Positions 1-11,162 of a DNA stretch of 64,000 bases are shown here, piece by piece. Where the stretch lies: NCBI GenBank assembly GCA_012934845.2, contig WNNJ02000123.1, positions 62,001 to 126,000 on the forward strand, in the 5' to 3' direction. This DNA is from Pomphorhynchus laevis (lineage: Eukaryota; Acanthocephala; Palaeacanthocephala; Echinorhynchida; Pomphorhynchidae). Made by a program: the position numbers and the translations under genes. Each line of letters begins with the position of its first letter. Position 1 is the first letter of the stretch. Below the pieces are notes generated by a model. That model saw nothing but the letters and a program-made list of their open reading frames with translations. It was not told the DNA's origin and made no database searches.

Positions 1-1862
1 CCGTAATCATAACGAAGGCGAGAAAGGAGGACGGAGTGGTCGACAATGTCGAATGCGGAGGAGAGGTCGAGGGAGATGAGAACACTATATAGAGCCTTGT
101 CTCGAGAAATGAGTAAGTCGTTGTACACTTTTATGCATGCGATTTCTGTCGAGTGATTAGAGCGGAAAGCGGATTGGAAAGGAGGGTACAGATTGGATGA
201 GGAGAGATAAGCGTTGATTTGTATTAAGATGAGGCGTTCTAAGAGCTTTGAAAGAGTAGGGAGTAGTGAAATGGGGCGATAGCTAGAAGGAAGGGAGGGG
301 TCGAGCGATTGTTTCTTAAGGAGGGGACGAACGATTGCGGATTTCCAGTGTGAAGGGAAGATACGACTGCGGATGGACGAGTTAAACAAGGTTGTGAGAA
401 ATGGGGATATCGATGAGCATATAGATTTTAATATGTGAGTAGGCAGGGGATCGGCAGGTGAGGTTTTGTTGGGCAAGGACATGAGGACAGATGATACTTC
501 TGTAGGTGAGACAGGGAGAAGATGAAAGAGTTCCGGAAGGATGAGATTAGACTGGGCAGAGTGGGATAGGATGGAGACCGGGGTGTGAGAGAGCAACGTG
601 GATACTTTAGTCTGGAGAAATGACGAATAATCATTGGCATTGATGTTGCACGGCGAAGAGGAGCGAGCAAGGATTGAGTTAAAAGTATGCCAGAGAGTCT
701 TAGAGTTGAATGAAGTGATGATTTTATGCTGCCAGAAGGAGTTGCATTTGGTACGTAGTAGGTTGAGATGAGACCGGCGAAGAGCAAGATAGGAATCACG
801 GAAAGACGGAGTGATCGAGCGGAAATCACGTCTGAGAGAGCGGTGATAGACTCGAAAAGCATGGCGGAGTCGACGCTTTGATAGTAGGCATTGGATGTCA
901 AACCATGGGGCACGGTGCAAGCGACGGTGTGGGTGAGACTTTAAGGGCAAGAGAATATCGAGAGTGGATGTGAGTTCAGAGTCGAAAAGAAAGGCGAGAT
1001 CGTGAGGAGATGAATATGTTATTGTGGGTAATGATAGAGATGATTGGAGTAAGGCAGAGCGGAGAAGGGAGAGGTCAAGATTTCTCCAAGGGCGACGTAG
1101 GATTATAGGTGTGTGAGGAGGGGTGTGATTGTGAGTGAGATCAAGGGTGATGATAAAGTGATCGGATAGACCATGATCAGAGATGGACAGTGACGTGTAA
1201 GCAGCAAAATGATCGGGGACAGCGATGATGTCGAGTGCCCCACCAAGTATATGTGTGGGGGCAGTGGAGATTAGTTTGTAATTGTAGTTGGATAGAATGT
1301 TGATGAACCGGATGGAATCCGTGGAAGAGGGGCGGTCTAGGCGGATATTGAAGTCGCCTAGAACGAGTGAAGGGATTGAGGACAAAGAACAATGAGAAAG
1401 GAGGTCAGCGAGTTCGGTAAAAAATAAGGCAGTAGGAGCTGATGAACCAGGACGGTATACAATGGCGAGATCTAGAGTGATCGGGTTAGAATAACGACAA
1501 GTGAGCAATTCAAAAGAGCAAGGACTGAAAGGGGGATTGATTTTGCGAAGAGACGCGGGGTGACGCGCGAATGCGACGATGCCGCCATGATTAGAGAATT
1601 TAGAAGGGCATGAGCTGAGGGGGCGGGCGGATTCGACTAGGGAGCAACCGGTAGAGAGCAGACGGCGAATGGAAAGGTCGTCGGAATCTGAGTGCCAGGA
1701 TTCGGTGAGGCAGAAGATATCGATGGATTGCTTGATGAATAGGTTGAGGATAAGATCGGATTTATTGAGAATAGATCTAGTGTTGAGGAGACCGAGGCGG
1801 AAACCGTGTGTTGTGGCGAAAGAGTCTAGTGGAGAAGACACATAGGAGAGATGGAGCGCCAT
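1..1862 (-). CDS. LINE A copy 1, ORF2 (endonuclease-reverse transcriptase), runs off left edge
   Basis: Read on the reverse strand from the ATG at 1862, the frame is open for 620 codons to base 1, with no stop. It is the ORF2 of a CR1/L2-like non-LTR retrotransposon. The N-terminal part is an APE-type endonuclease: NTRSI, LTESW, YRPG, VLGDFNIRLD and a GLSDHF motif are visible. A linker (RAPWFD...LSKRRLRHAF) follows, then the reverse transcriptase fingers and palm (YRPISLLPTLSKLLERL, FRSNHSTEIA, SLDLSSAFDIVDHS). The YADD part and C-terminus lie outside the window. It overlaps the end of ORF1 by 37 bases. This is the best-preserved ORF2 in the window, so the copy may be recent; the unseen 3' part could still be broken. 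Confidence 0.9.
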   Translation of the reverse strand, partial: MALHLSYVSSPLDSFATTHGFRLGLLNTRSILNKSDLILNLFIKQSIDIFCLTESWHSDSDDLSIRRLLSTGCSLVESARPLSSCPSKFSNHGGIVAFARHPASLRKINPPFSPCSFELLTCRYSNPITLDLAIVYRPGSSAPTALFFTELADLLSHCSLSSIPSLVLGDFNIRLDRPSSTDSIRFINILSNYNYKLISTAPTHILGGALDIIAVPDHFAAYTSLSISDHGLSDHFIITLDLTHNHTPPHTPIILRRPWRNLDLSLLRSALLQSSLSLPTITYSSPHDLAFLFDSELTSTLDILLPLKSHPHRRLHRAPWFDIQCLLSKRRLRHAFRVYHRSLRRDFRSITPSFRDSYLALRRSHLNLLRTKCNSFWQHKIITSFNSKTLWHTFNSILARSSSPCNINANDYSSFLQTKVSTLLSHTPVSILSHSAQSNLILPELFHLLPVSPTEVSSVLMSLPNKTSPADPLPTHILKSICSSISPFLTTLFNSSIRSRIFPSHWKSAIVRPLLKKQSLDPSLPSSYRPISLLPTLSKLLERLILIQINAYLSSSNLYPPFQSAFRSNHSTEIACIKVYNDLLISRDKALYSVLISLDLSSAFDIVDHSVLLSRLRYDY

Positions 1863-2340
1863 CGAATTTTTGGACGGGTGTGGACAACTTGAAAATTTCC
1901 GTCTATGTTTCGGATGGAGAGTGATGTTTCGCCGTTTTCCTCGCGACAGCGTTTTTCGATGCGGGCTGAAGAGATTTGAGCGATTTCAGAAGGGGCGCGA
2001 TCGGGGAAAATTCGAGTGGTTGAAGATGACATGAGTTTAAATCGTTGAGAGAGGACAGAAGACGCGTGAGAGCAATGCTTGAAAACAATTTTTAGGAGAG
2101 GGGGCTGGGAAGGATTAGATTGAGAAGATTTGTTTAGACGGATGAATGCGACAGGAGAAATGTCCTTGAAAAAGGATGGTTTATCCGCAGGAACAATAGA
2201 CGAGAGGATGGATCTGAAGGCGGAAACATCGTGGTCCAGACGTGCTTGTGGAGATAAGGAGTTGGAAGTCGTGATATTAGTGACAATGACGCAACGATCG
2301 CGAGAAGGAAAGCGCTTTCGTAAAGAAGGACGACTGACCA
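1826..2340 (-). CDS. LINE A copy 1, ORF1 C-terminal part (5'-truncated)
   Basis: Reverse-strand frame ending at 1826. It encodes the C-terminal nucleic-acid-binding domain of LINE A ORF1: FPSRDRCVIVTN, then SPQARLDHDVSAFRSIL, IRLNKSSQSN, LLKIVFKH and RIFPDRAPSEIAQ. The same domain is found at 62.06-62.5 kb in copy A9 and at 6.7-7.1 kb in copy A4. The N-terminal half is missing: at about 2340 the sequence joins the T-rich 3' end of another LINE A copy, so this is a 5'-truncated insertion. Its stop codon lies inside the start of ORF2, an arrangement that suggests coupled translation of the two ORFs. Confidence 0.75.
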
Positions 2341-2344
2341 CAAA

Positions 2345-3810
2345 AAAAACTAATGACCACAAAAAAAACAAAAAAAAACAGAAATCTAAATCATGTGTCG
2401 AGGAGGGTACGGATGTGGAATTTGAATCCATTGAAGTAGGGACGCGCGAACGTCGAGAGGGAGCTGATTCCTGACGAGTGGAACAACGACGAAGAGGGAT
2501 TAAATACCGTAATTGTTAGAGTAATTATGAACGTAGAGTTATATGGCATGACGGGAACGCAGTGATACAGAGGTGGGACGAGTGTCGTCCAAGAAAGCGA
2601 GGTTGATGAACGTTGGAGAAAGATGCCAAGTATAAGAGATAAAGCAGGGAACTTAGCACTGAAACTTGTGGGACTCCGCAGACTTTGCCTTATAGATATA
2701 AGGCAAACCATGCTATGGAGAAGGAAGAAAGGACATAATCATAACGAAGGCGAGAAAGCAGGATATAGTTGTCGACGATGTCGAAGGCGGAAATTAGATC
2801 GAATGATATGAGTACACTATGCAGAGCCTTGCCACGAAAAATTAGTAGGCCGTTGTAAAAATTTCATGCAGGCGATTTCTGTAGAGAGATTCGTGCAGAA
2901 CGCAGATTGGAAAGGAAGGTGCAGATTGGAAAGAGAGATAAACGTTGATCGGTATTAAGAAGAGGCGCTCTTAGAGATGGATAAACTAGGGCAGAGTGAA
3001 ATGGGGAGATAGCTAGAAGTAAGTGAGGGGGCGAGCGATTGTTTATTAAGGAGGGGACGAACGATGGCAGATTTCCAGTGTGAAGGAAAGATACGATTGC
3101 GGTTGGACGAGTTAAACAAGGTGGGTGAGAAAAGTGGATATCGATAGGCACATTGATTTAAGTGTGGTTAAGCAGGGTATCGACATGTGAGGTTTTGTTG
3201 GGCAAGGACATAAGGCAGATGAGACTTTGGTAGGTGAGACTGGTAGAAGATAAACAAGATCCGGAATGATGAGGCGAGACTAGTAGCAGTGAGATGGAAT
3301 GGAGACAATGTTATGAGAGAGCAACGTGGATACTTTGGTCTCTAGAAATGGCGAATAATCACGGGGATTGATGTTGCAAGACAAAGAGAAGCAAGAATAG
3401 ATTGAGTTAAAAGTATGCCAGAGAGACTTACAGTTTAATGAAGTGTTGATTTTATGCTGCCAGGAGTTGCATTTGGTAAGTAGTAGATGAAGATGAGACC
3501 GGCGAAGAGCAAGATAAAAATTTCAAAGAGAGGAAGAAAGCGAGCAAATATCATGTCTCTGAGAGAGCGGTGATAGACTCAAAAAACATGATGGACTCGA
3601 CGCTTTGAGAGTAGGTATTGAAGATTGAAGTGCAAAAAAAAGATCAAGAGTTGATGTGAGTTTAGAGTCGGAAAGAAAAACAATTTCGTGTGTAGAGGAG
3701 TAGAAAATAATGTTATTGTGGGAGAAGTTAGAGACGATTTAAGTAAGGTGAAGCGGAGATATAATCCGAAACCGTATAGCACAACAGTTTCTGCTGATAA
3801 TCTCAAATGT
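2345..3810 (-). mobile_element. LINE A copy 2, 3' half, internally deleted
   Basis: Reverse-strand LINE A sequence parallel to copy 1. In sense order it holds the endonuclease-RT linker (around 3600-3800), RT motifs, a GVPQ-like motif near 2680, and then directly the C-terminal block (near 2480-2600) with the AAPLAWNQLPL-type motif seen in copy A3. The RT segment between the GVPQ and C-terminal blocks is missing. It ends in a T/G-rich 3' tail near 2345-2400 and abuts copy 1 in the same orientation. Many frame breaks; no function expected. Confidence 0.75.
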
Positions 3811-4059
3811 TGAATATAATATATGTTTACTAAACCATCTAGAGTTATTAAAGAATCGCAGTTACTAAATCAAAATAATAATATTAATATACACATTTAG
3901 TATCATAACTTGATGTCATCACACATCAGGTTAAGATTAATCAAAATTTAGTTAAATTTGAACGGTTTAATCACTGCGCCAGTGAATAAAATATAGTATA
4001 CAATATGTAGACAAACAAGTAAACATGTCAAAAGTATTCATTTTTATAAATGAACGACA
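3811..4059. other. AT-rich spacer
   Basis: No coding frame, RNA gene or repeat that I recognise. It separates LINE A copy 2 from a short LINE A endonuclease fragment. Confidence 0.5.
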
Positions 4060-4137
4060 AGTAATCAATTCAAATGAGCAAGGACTGAAAGGGTGAGTGA
4101 TTTTGCGAAGAGACGCGGGGCTGAGAGGTGAATGCGA
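4060..4137 (-). mobile_element. LINE A endonuclease fragment
   Basis: About 78 bases resemble bases 1500-1575 of LINE A copy 1, the RKINPPFSPCSFELLT part of the endonuclease domain, in the same reverse orientation. It is cut off on both sides and runs straight into a perfect palindrome. Confidence 0.6.
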
Positions 4138-4246
4138 CGGTACCTCATTAGACATAATGAGGTACCGTACGGTATCATACATAAACTGTCTTCGTCTATC
4201 GCTATGTATTGCTCCGGCGAACCAAATATTGCAAGCATTTGGTTCG
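4138..4246. repeat. Two adjacent perfect short palindromes
   Basis: Bases 4138-4150 and 4155-4167 are perfect 13-bp reverse complements (CGGTACCTCATTA arm) around a 4-base loop. Bases 4218-4227 and 4237-4246 are perfect 10-bp reverse complements (CGAACCAAAT arm) around a 9-base loop. A similar TACCTTATTAGGCATA string follows at about 4251. The pair could be the end of a small hairpin transposon or a structured RNA; I do not recognise a family. Confidence 0.55.
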
Positions 4247-4329
4247 CGTGTACCTTATTAGGCATAAACTTCTCCCCTGATCGATATGAAGCTTCCGGCT
4301 ACAGAATATTTCAAACATTCGATTTGTAA

Positions 4330-4836
4330 TATTTATATTTCATCATTAGGATGTTTATCTGTCTAATTAATTGAGGTCTTTAATAAGATGTATGTTGCTT
4401 TTAGGTTCTACTCTATGTCCCGGTTGTGTTATTGTAGTTAATCCTTCATCCAAATTTCTTTGCTTTCCATATGTTGTTTATGGAGATTTCCAAGAAAGAA
4501 AATGAGTAGGATGCATTAGACTCGTTTATTAATAGCAATTTTCTATTTTTTATTTTTTAACGAATTTTTAAACATATTTTAGACTTTTTACAAAGCTACC
4601 CTATAAAGATTTCGTCTTCCTCTGTAAAAATGCAACGATTAACCACCCAATAGGAAATGTGGAATGCCATTGCATCGTCGGAGTAATTTGGAAAACGATA
4701 AATTTACACTAGGGTACTATAAAAATAAAATCCAATAAATAATGCCAGATAATATTGCACTTTGAAACTATTAAGAGCAATATTTAAATCTATATATAGT
4801 AAATAAGATCTACCGTGATTATGTCTAATAAAGATT
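4330..4836. other. AT-rich stretch without recognised content
   Basis: No plausible coding region, RNA gene or known repeat was seen here. Confidence 0.5.
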
Positions 4837-4837
4837 A

Positions 4838-5370
4838 TGTCTCCAAAATCCATCATCCTACCTCTAGAACTCCTTTGTCTTCGTCGCTTTGTTCACAATC
4901 TACATATTTTGCCCAACTCTCCTTGCCCCCATTCACATCTGCATACAACTCCTCCTTCCTTTCGTAACTTTTCGTCACATCGCTATCGGCTCCCCATCGT
5001 TCTTCAACCTCCCTTTCTTAGACGACACTCGTCCCAGCTCTCTATCACTGCGTTCTCGTCATGCTTCTTTACGTTCCCAATTATTCTAACAACTACAGTA
5101 TCCGATCCTTCTTCGCCGCCGCTCCACTCGCCTGGAATCAGCTCCCACTCTACGTCCGCCGCGCTCCTTCCTTTATTACATTCAAATGCCGCCTCCGGAT
5201 CCCCTGCTCGACACATGATTTAGATTTTTTTGTTGTTGTGGTCATGTAAGCTTGCGCCGGCACTCATTTGCCACTTAAAATAAATCTTTTTTGTCTCGAT
5301 TAATAAAATAAAAATAAGATAAATAATTAAATAAAAACAAAATCAAATAAAAATAAATTTACACTATAAA
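4838..5370 (+). mobile_element. LINE A copy 3, 3' end
   Basis: Encodes the last part of LINE A ORF2 in broken frames: LRRFVHN, DDTRPSSLSLRSRHASLLYVPNYS and RSFFAAAPLAWNQLPLYVRRAPSF, a C-terminal motif typical of CR1/L2-like elements. The 3' UTR carries GGCACTCATTTGCCAC, close to the TACGCATTTGCCAC box at the ends of copies A5 and A6. It finishes in an AATAAAATAAAAAT-like tail (about 5280-5370). The copy is 5'-truncated near 4838. Confidence 0.8.
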
Positions 5371-5475
5371 GTGCAATATCAAAATAGATGTGTAATAATA
5401 TTGATACTATTATTATGAACTATTTAGATTGTAGAGTAAAGCCTTAAAAAAGTTTGAGATCTAAAGTAAATACAA

Positions 5476-5712
5476 TTATTCCTGTCAGTTCCATATTATT
5501 CCTGTCAGTTCAAGATTATTCCTCTCAGTTCCAGATTATTCCTGTCAGTTCCAGATTATTCCTGTCAGTTCCAGATTATTCCTGTCAGTTCCAGATTATT
5601 CCTGTCAGTTCCAGATTATTCCTGTCAGTTCCAGATTATTCCTGTCAGTTCCAGATTATTCCTGTCAGTTCCAAATTATTCCTGTCAGTTCCAGATTATT
5701 TCTGTCGGTTCC
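5476..5712 (+). repeat. 20-bp tandem array, LINE A 5' leader
   Basis: About twelve head-to-tail copies of a 20-bp unit, ATTATTCCTGTCAGTTCCAG, with very few differences. The array stops at the box TTCCGCTCGCTACGCTCG, followed by 31 bases and then the ORF1 start site. The same leader with only about two units stands before ORF1 of LINE A at 61.16-61.21 kb, so the array belongs to the element's 5' UTR rather than being an independent microsatellite. Tandem promoter monomers are known in 5' UTRs of some mammalian L1 families; a promoter role here is inference. Confidence 0.85.
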
Positions 5713-6259
5713 GCTCGCTACGCTCGCGGATTGAGCTCAATCTATCGATAAAAGGTCATACCTAAAAACGTGCGATCTCAGATCCCTGTTCCTGATCAAG
5801 AATCTTCCACATCGGATGCAATGATGGTTATACCAGTTTTGAAGTTAGATGCCATTCCAAAGATTGTGATGTATAGATACTTGTTCGTGTTAAAATATCC
5901 GAGCACTCGGTGTATAAAAGTAAACAGTTCACATGCGGTTTTGTACATCGGTACGACTACCAGTTATCCTGCTCCTCTACTCCTGTATCACACACGACCA
6001 CTCGGACCAATGCTGTTTTAAATGTTTCCCTCGCATCAACAACTGACTTCGCATCTTATAATCCCATTATTGAACCCACTCTATCACACACTCCTCGTTC
6101 AACTACGTACCAAACTTCCATCAATCTTTCTAATTCGAACAATGCTAACGGAAAGGTTTTCATCTCGTACCTCCTCTTTCTTATTCCTCCCCCAATCTAA
6201 ATAAATCTCAAACTTCTTTATTCTCTTCACGTACTCCTTACTCGACCTCCCCGTATCAC

Positions 6260-6660
6260 TTCTCAATAATTTACATCCTTCCATCAAAATCATTTCCAGT
6301 AACATTTCCTATCAACTGATTCAACACTACATTCATGTCACTCATGCCCCAACCTATCTTAATTCTCCTTACTCTACCTCCCAAGTATCACTTTCCAATA
6401 ATCTACATCCTACCATCAAAATTATTTCCAGTAACATTTCCGATCAACTGATTCAACGCTCCACTCCTATCATACATGCCCCAACCTATCTTAATTCTCC
6501 TCAGTCTACCTCCCACGTAACACTTCCAAATAATTTACATCCTTCTTTCAAAATCATCTAGTCACATCTCTAATCAACCGATTCAACACCCCGCTCCTGT
6601 CACACTTGCTCCAACCAATATTAATTCTCTATCAAGTACCTCTGTCATTTCCACTTCTAT
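6260..6660 (+). repeat. 132-bp tandem repeats inside LINE A ORF1
   Basis: The marker TTACATCC and its surroundings recur at about 6272, 6404 and 6536, exactly 132 bases (44 codons) apart. Each unit encodes a segment like NNLHPSIKIISSNIS followed by DQLIQ and HAPTYLNSP. Copy A9 has two such units (61764 and 61896), also 132 apart. The repeat lies between the N-terminal Cys-rich segment and the C-terminal RRM-like domain of ORF1 and keeps the frame. Confidence 0.8.
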
Positions 6661-8605
6661 CTGCTCATCTGCCTCGCCCCTACCAGTTGTCCGTCCAACT
6701 TCCAGAAATCTTTTTTTTCCGAATATTATCATATCAAACTTAAAGCTTTCCGAATCTGCTTCTCCACAATCTCGCCTCGATAATGATGTATCTGCTTTCA
6801 GGTCTATCCTAGCAACCATTCTTCCTGATGATAACCCATCCCTCTTCAATAATATCGCTCCTGTATCCTTTATTCGTTTAAACAAATCCACTAAATCCAA
6901 TCATCTCAGTCCTCCACTCTTAAAAATCGTTTTCCGACATAGTTCACATGCCTCTTTAGTACTCTACCAACGTTTTAAACTTCTTACCACTTCATCTACT
7001 TGTCGAATCTTTCCTAACCGCTCCCCTTCTGATATTGCCCAGCTCAATTTAGCTTGCATTGAGAAACATCGGCGTGAAACAAACGGCGAGTTATCCTTAT
7101 CAATACGCCAAATCAACGAAAATTTTCACGTTGTACACACAAGGCCAAAAATTCCATGGCGTCCCATCTCTCCCCATTGTCTTCTTCGCTAGTCGATCTC
7201 GCTCCTAAGCATACTTTTCGTCTTAGTCTATTCAACACTCGCTCCATTCTTCATAAAGCTGATATGCTCCTCGATATCTTCGATCAATTATCTATCGATA
7301 TTCTCTGCATTACCGAATCCTGGCATTTTGACTCTGACGATCTTGCTATTCGTCGTCGATGTCGCTCTGGTTGTTCTTTAGTTTAATCAGCTCGTCCAAT
7401 TGTCTCTTCCACATCTACTGTTTCTAACCACGGCGGTATTGTTGCCATTGCTCGTCAACCAATGTCTCTACGTAAAATCAACGTTAACATCCGTTACACC
7501 TCGTTCGAATTATTCATATGCAGATTATCAACTCCTATCCCTCTGGAACTTGTGATTGTATATCGTCCGGGTTTAGTTGCCCCATCACGTATCTTCTGTA
7601 GCGACCTTGTAGATCTTATGTATCATTGTTCATTGTCTTATACTCCTTTTGTACTCGGTGACTTTAACATTCGTCTTGATCGCCCGGCTGACTCTGACTC
7701 TATCACTTTAACTAATCTTTTTTCAGATTTTAACTATAAATTACTTTCAACAAGCCCAACTCATATTCTCAGCGGTGCTCTCGACATTATTGATGTCCCT
7801 AATTGCTTCAATGACTATACTTCCTTGTCAATTACTGATCTTGGCTTGTCCGATCATTTCCTTGTCACTCTTACTCGTCCCTATCCTCCTTCTTCGCCTC
7901 CACCATTATTCACACCAATTCGACCCTGGAAACTTCTTGATATTAATATTATATGCACAGCCTCTCCCGAGGATCTATGCATTCTGGTTGATTCTGAACT
8001 TATGTCTATCATCAATAAACTTCTGCCTAGTCGACTCCGACGCTCTCAGTGCTTGCGCCATGCTCCCTGTTCCGATTCTGACTGTAGTCTTTCCAAGCGT
8101 CGACTCCGTCATTCTTTTCGTGTGTATAATCGCTTTATTAAACGTTCTCCCTACTCACTCACTCCAAATCTCCGTGATTCCTACTTTTATCTACGCCGTC
8201 CACATCTCATTCTTATACTTAATAAACGTACTCTCTTTTGGCAAAATCAACTCGAGTCATCTTCCAACACTAAATCTCATTGGAAAAATTTTAAACTCAA
8301 TTCTTTCACGATCATCTACCCCTTGTAATATAAATCCTGATGAATTTTCTTCTTATCTACAAACTAAGCTATCTAATTTACTTTCCCTACAACCCATAGC
8401 CCTCTTGTACCCACTCCACTCTTTAAATACTTTCCTTCCAGAACTATTCCACCTACTTCCCGTTTCGTCTGATTAAGTTTATTCGGTTCTCCTGTCATTA
8501 CCTAAAAAACCTCTTCTTCTGACCCGATTCCAACTTACTTGCTTAAAAATATCTGATCCTCTATCTTACCCTTCCAAACCACATTGTTCAAATCGTCCAT
8601 CCGTA

Positions 8606-11090
8606 GGTTCGAAACTTCCTCGATATCGTTGTCGTATAACATCGTAGGTTCGGCCGGGTCGTTGTGATATGCTGATATTTCTTCCTTTTCCAACTCATTT
8701 GTACTCGGATTTATTGAATTAGTCGATGTCGATTGGTTTTCACACTCTCTACTTCCTTCTGGAGCAAGATGTTGTGTAGACACGGTTTAAACTCTCCCCG
8801 TCCCATCACGTATAGTTGAATAGGCTTGATTCGCGTCAAGCAGTTCGACCTTATCTACAGCAGACTCATATTTTGAGAATCTATTCAGTCGCTTGAATAT
8901 CACGTTATTAGCGTCAACCAACCAACCCGGTAGACTGAGGTTTTGACGGTATCGTCTCGGAAATGCGAAAATTCGATTGTGTGGAGTATCATTCTTTGCA
9001 GTGCAGAGAAGTCCGCGGATGGACGATAACGCATCTGGTAATTTCTCTTCCCATCTAGGAAGACCCAATTTTTCATTTCAAGTGCCAGCAAGATGATCTT
9101 CCATAACATTCCATTTAACCTTTCACATTGTGAGTTCCCTTGTGGTCTGAACGGAGTCGTTTGACTTGAAGAGATATCCAAACCGCTCAGCCAACTTTTC
9201 AAGTATCGAAAGAGAAAAGCAGCTCTACGGTCCGAATGGATATAATTTGGACATCCACATAACGCAATGATTTGACGAAGACACGCTTTAGCCGTTTTTG
9301 CAGATGTATCGCGGACAGCAAAGGCAAATTGATAGCGAGTGTACTTATCGATTGCAGTGAACAAATATGTTGCGCCGGTTGATGATCGTGGAAGAGAACC
9401 TTTGAAATCAACTGATATGCGTTCCATGGGAGAGGTCGACTTTATCATATGAAGATCAACTGGAGGTTTGTAGAAACGTGGCTTGATACGACAGCAAATT
9501 TGACACTGACGTAATCTCCCGTACGTTACTTACCGAGTAGGGAAGGTTTTAATTTCGTATATAATGTAACATCCGTGTGACCCCTGGGTGTAGCAATTTT
9601 TCGTGAAGTTTATGAAGATCCTCAAGATGATTTATTGATCCACATACTTCGCGTGACATAACATCAGCCGATTTATTGAAGTTCCCCGGGCGATATCGTA
9701 TTGCGTATTGGAAACTTGCAAGATTTATTCGCCATCTTGCAACTTTGTCATTTTTGACTTTCCCATGACGTGTGTGATCAAACATGAAGGCTACAGACTT
9801 CTGGTCAGTTATGAGAGTAAAGAGACGTGGCGCCAGGTAGTGTTTCCAATTTCGCAAGGCTTCGATTATTGCGTATGCTTCTTTTTCTATAATATGATGT
9901 CGTCTTTCGTGAATGTTCAGCGTTCTTGAAAAGAAAGCCACGGGTCTGTCGTTTTGAAATAGTGTCGCGCCAATTGCAGTGTTGGATGCATCAGTTTCAA
10001 TCACGAAAGGAACATCCTCGTCGATGTTATGTACGCATGCACTTTTTATATCGGTTTTGATCAATTCTATAGCTTCACGAGCGAGTCTATCCAATGGAAA
10101 CGTCAAGTCCGTTCTTGTCAAACTCGCTATTTTTGTTGAAAAATTCTTAATCCACTTGCTATAATAGGAAAAGAAACCCATACCCTTTTTATGGTTTTGA
10201 CGCTAAATATACTTGGGTATCTGCCCGATGTACTTGAAGGCCTAACGCCTGTGCGACTTTACTATCCAAGAAGTTCAAAGAGCTGCCAGTGTCGACTAAT
10301 GCTTCGAACCTCCTATCCATAATATAGATCGGGACCTTTAGCTGAAAGGTTGAATTCACGTTGAGGGATGAAAGTAATACAGCTGACGATGATATTTGAT
10401 CTCGTTTTGAAGAATTGCATACACGAGCAAAGTGGCCCTGTTTTCCGCATTTATGACATGTTATCATTCTGGCTGGACAATTTAATCGTTGATGTTTTCT
10501 TCCTCCACAGAAATAACATGTTGTACCCTTTACGTACGTATAACGGTTCGGAGTAACGCTCACCTGATTTACACAATGTTGACTTGAACCCAATTCGTTA
10601 TCGGAATCCATTTTAATTACAGAGGATATTTTCTTCTCAGTGTTGACAGCCACCACACTTAACCGCTGAGTTGGTTCTGATTCGTCAGTCAAATGATAAA
10701 AGCCGATACTTTGTTGTGCGGTCGTAAGTGATTTAGCGACAGTGACAGCCCTGTCCAAATCCAACTTATCAAATTCGAGAAGACGCTGTCTGACTGTATC
10801 TGACCGCAAACCCCGTATAAACGAATCCCTTATGTACTCATTCCTAAACTCATCAGCGGTTGCAGTTTTGAAATTGCAATCTATGGACAATGAACGTAGT
10901 GACTGCACAAAGGAATCTATATCTTCGTCGATTTTCTGTGATCGAATCGACAGTATGTGTCTCGCAAGAATTTCATTAGGTTTCTTTATATACATTCGCT
11001 CCAGTGTAGACATGGCATCCTTAAATTCCGTGCAATCCTCAATGAGCGCATAGACTTGTGTTCCAACATGCATTATGAGACAACACAAAG
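8606..11090 (-). mobile_element. Gypsy-family LTR retrotransposon fossil, incomplete
   Basis: Fossil of a Gypsy/Ty3-type element on the reverse strand. Recognisable parts in sense order are a gag C-terminal region with two CCHC zinc knuckles (CYFCGGRKHQRLNC and CHKCGKQGHFARVC), an aspartic protease segment (LVDTGSS), an RNase H region and an integrase core. No LTRs are seen. It is broken, with several breaks and missing parts. It lies between two LINE A copies in the opposite orientation. It resembles the younger Gypsy element at 27.7-31.9 kb in organisation but is clearly older. Confidence 0.85.
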
Positions 11091-11162
11091 TAATCTAGAC
11101 AAGGTAATCTAGACAAAATAATCATCAACACAAAGTAATCTAGAATAAAACTAAATCGAATT

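Larger units (their letters stand above)
5476..8605 (+). mobile_element. LINE A copy 4, 5' part (leader, ORF1, ORF2 endonuclease)
   Basis: Begins with the tandem-repeat leader. ORF1 starts at the position of the ATG in copy A9, but here the codon reads ATA (5758). ORF1 is frame-broken and holds a Ser/Thr/Pro-rich linker with three 132-bp repeats. ORF2 starts at 7156 (MASHLSPLSSSLVDLAP); an in-frame TAA near 7384 interrupts the endonuclease domain, after which the frame is open again through VLGDFNIRLD and the linker until a shift near 8290. The copy stops at 8605, inside the region just before RT, where a Gypsy fossil follows. Confidence 0.85.
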
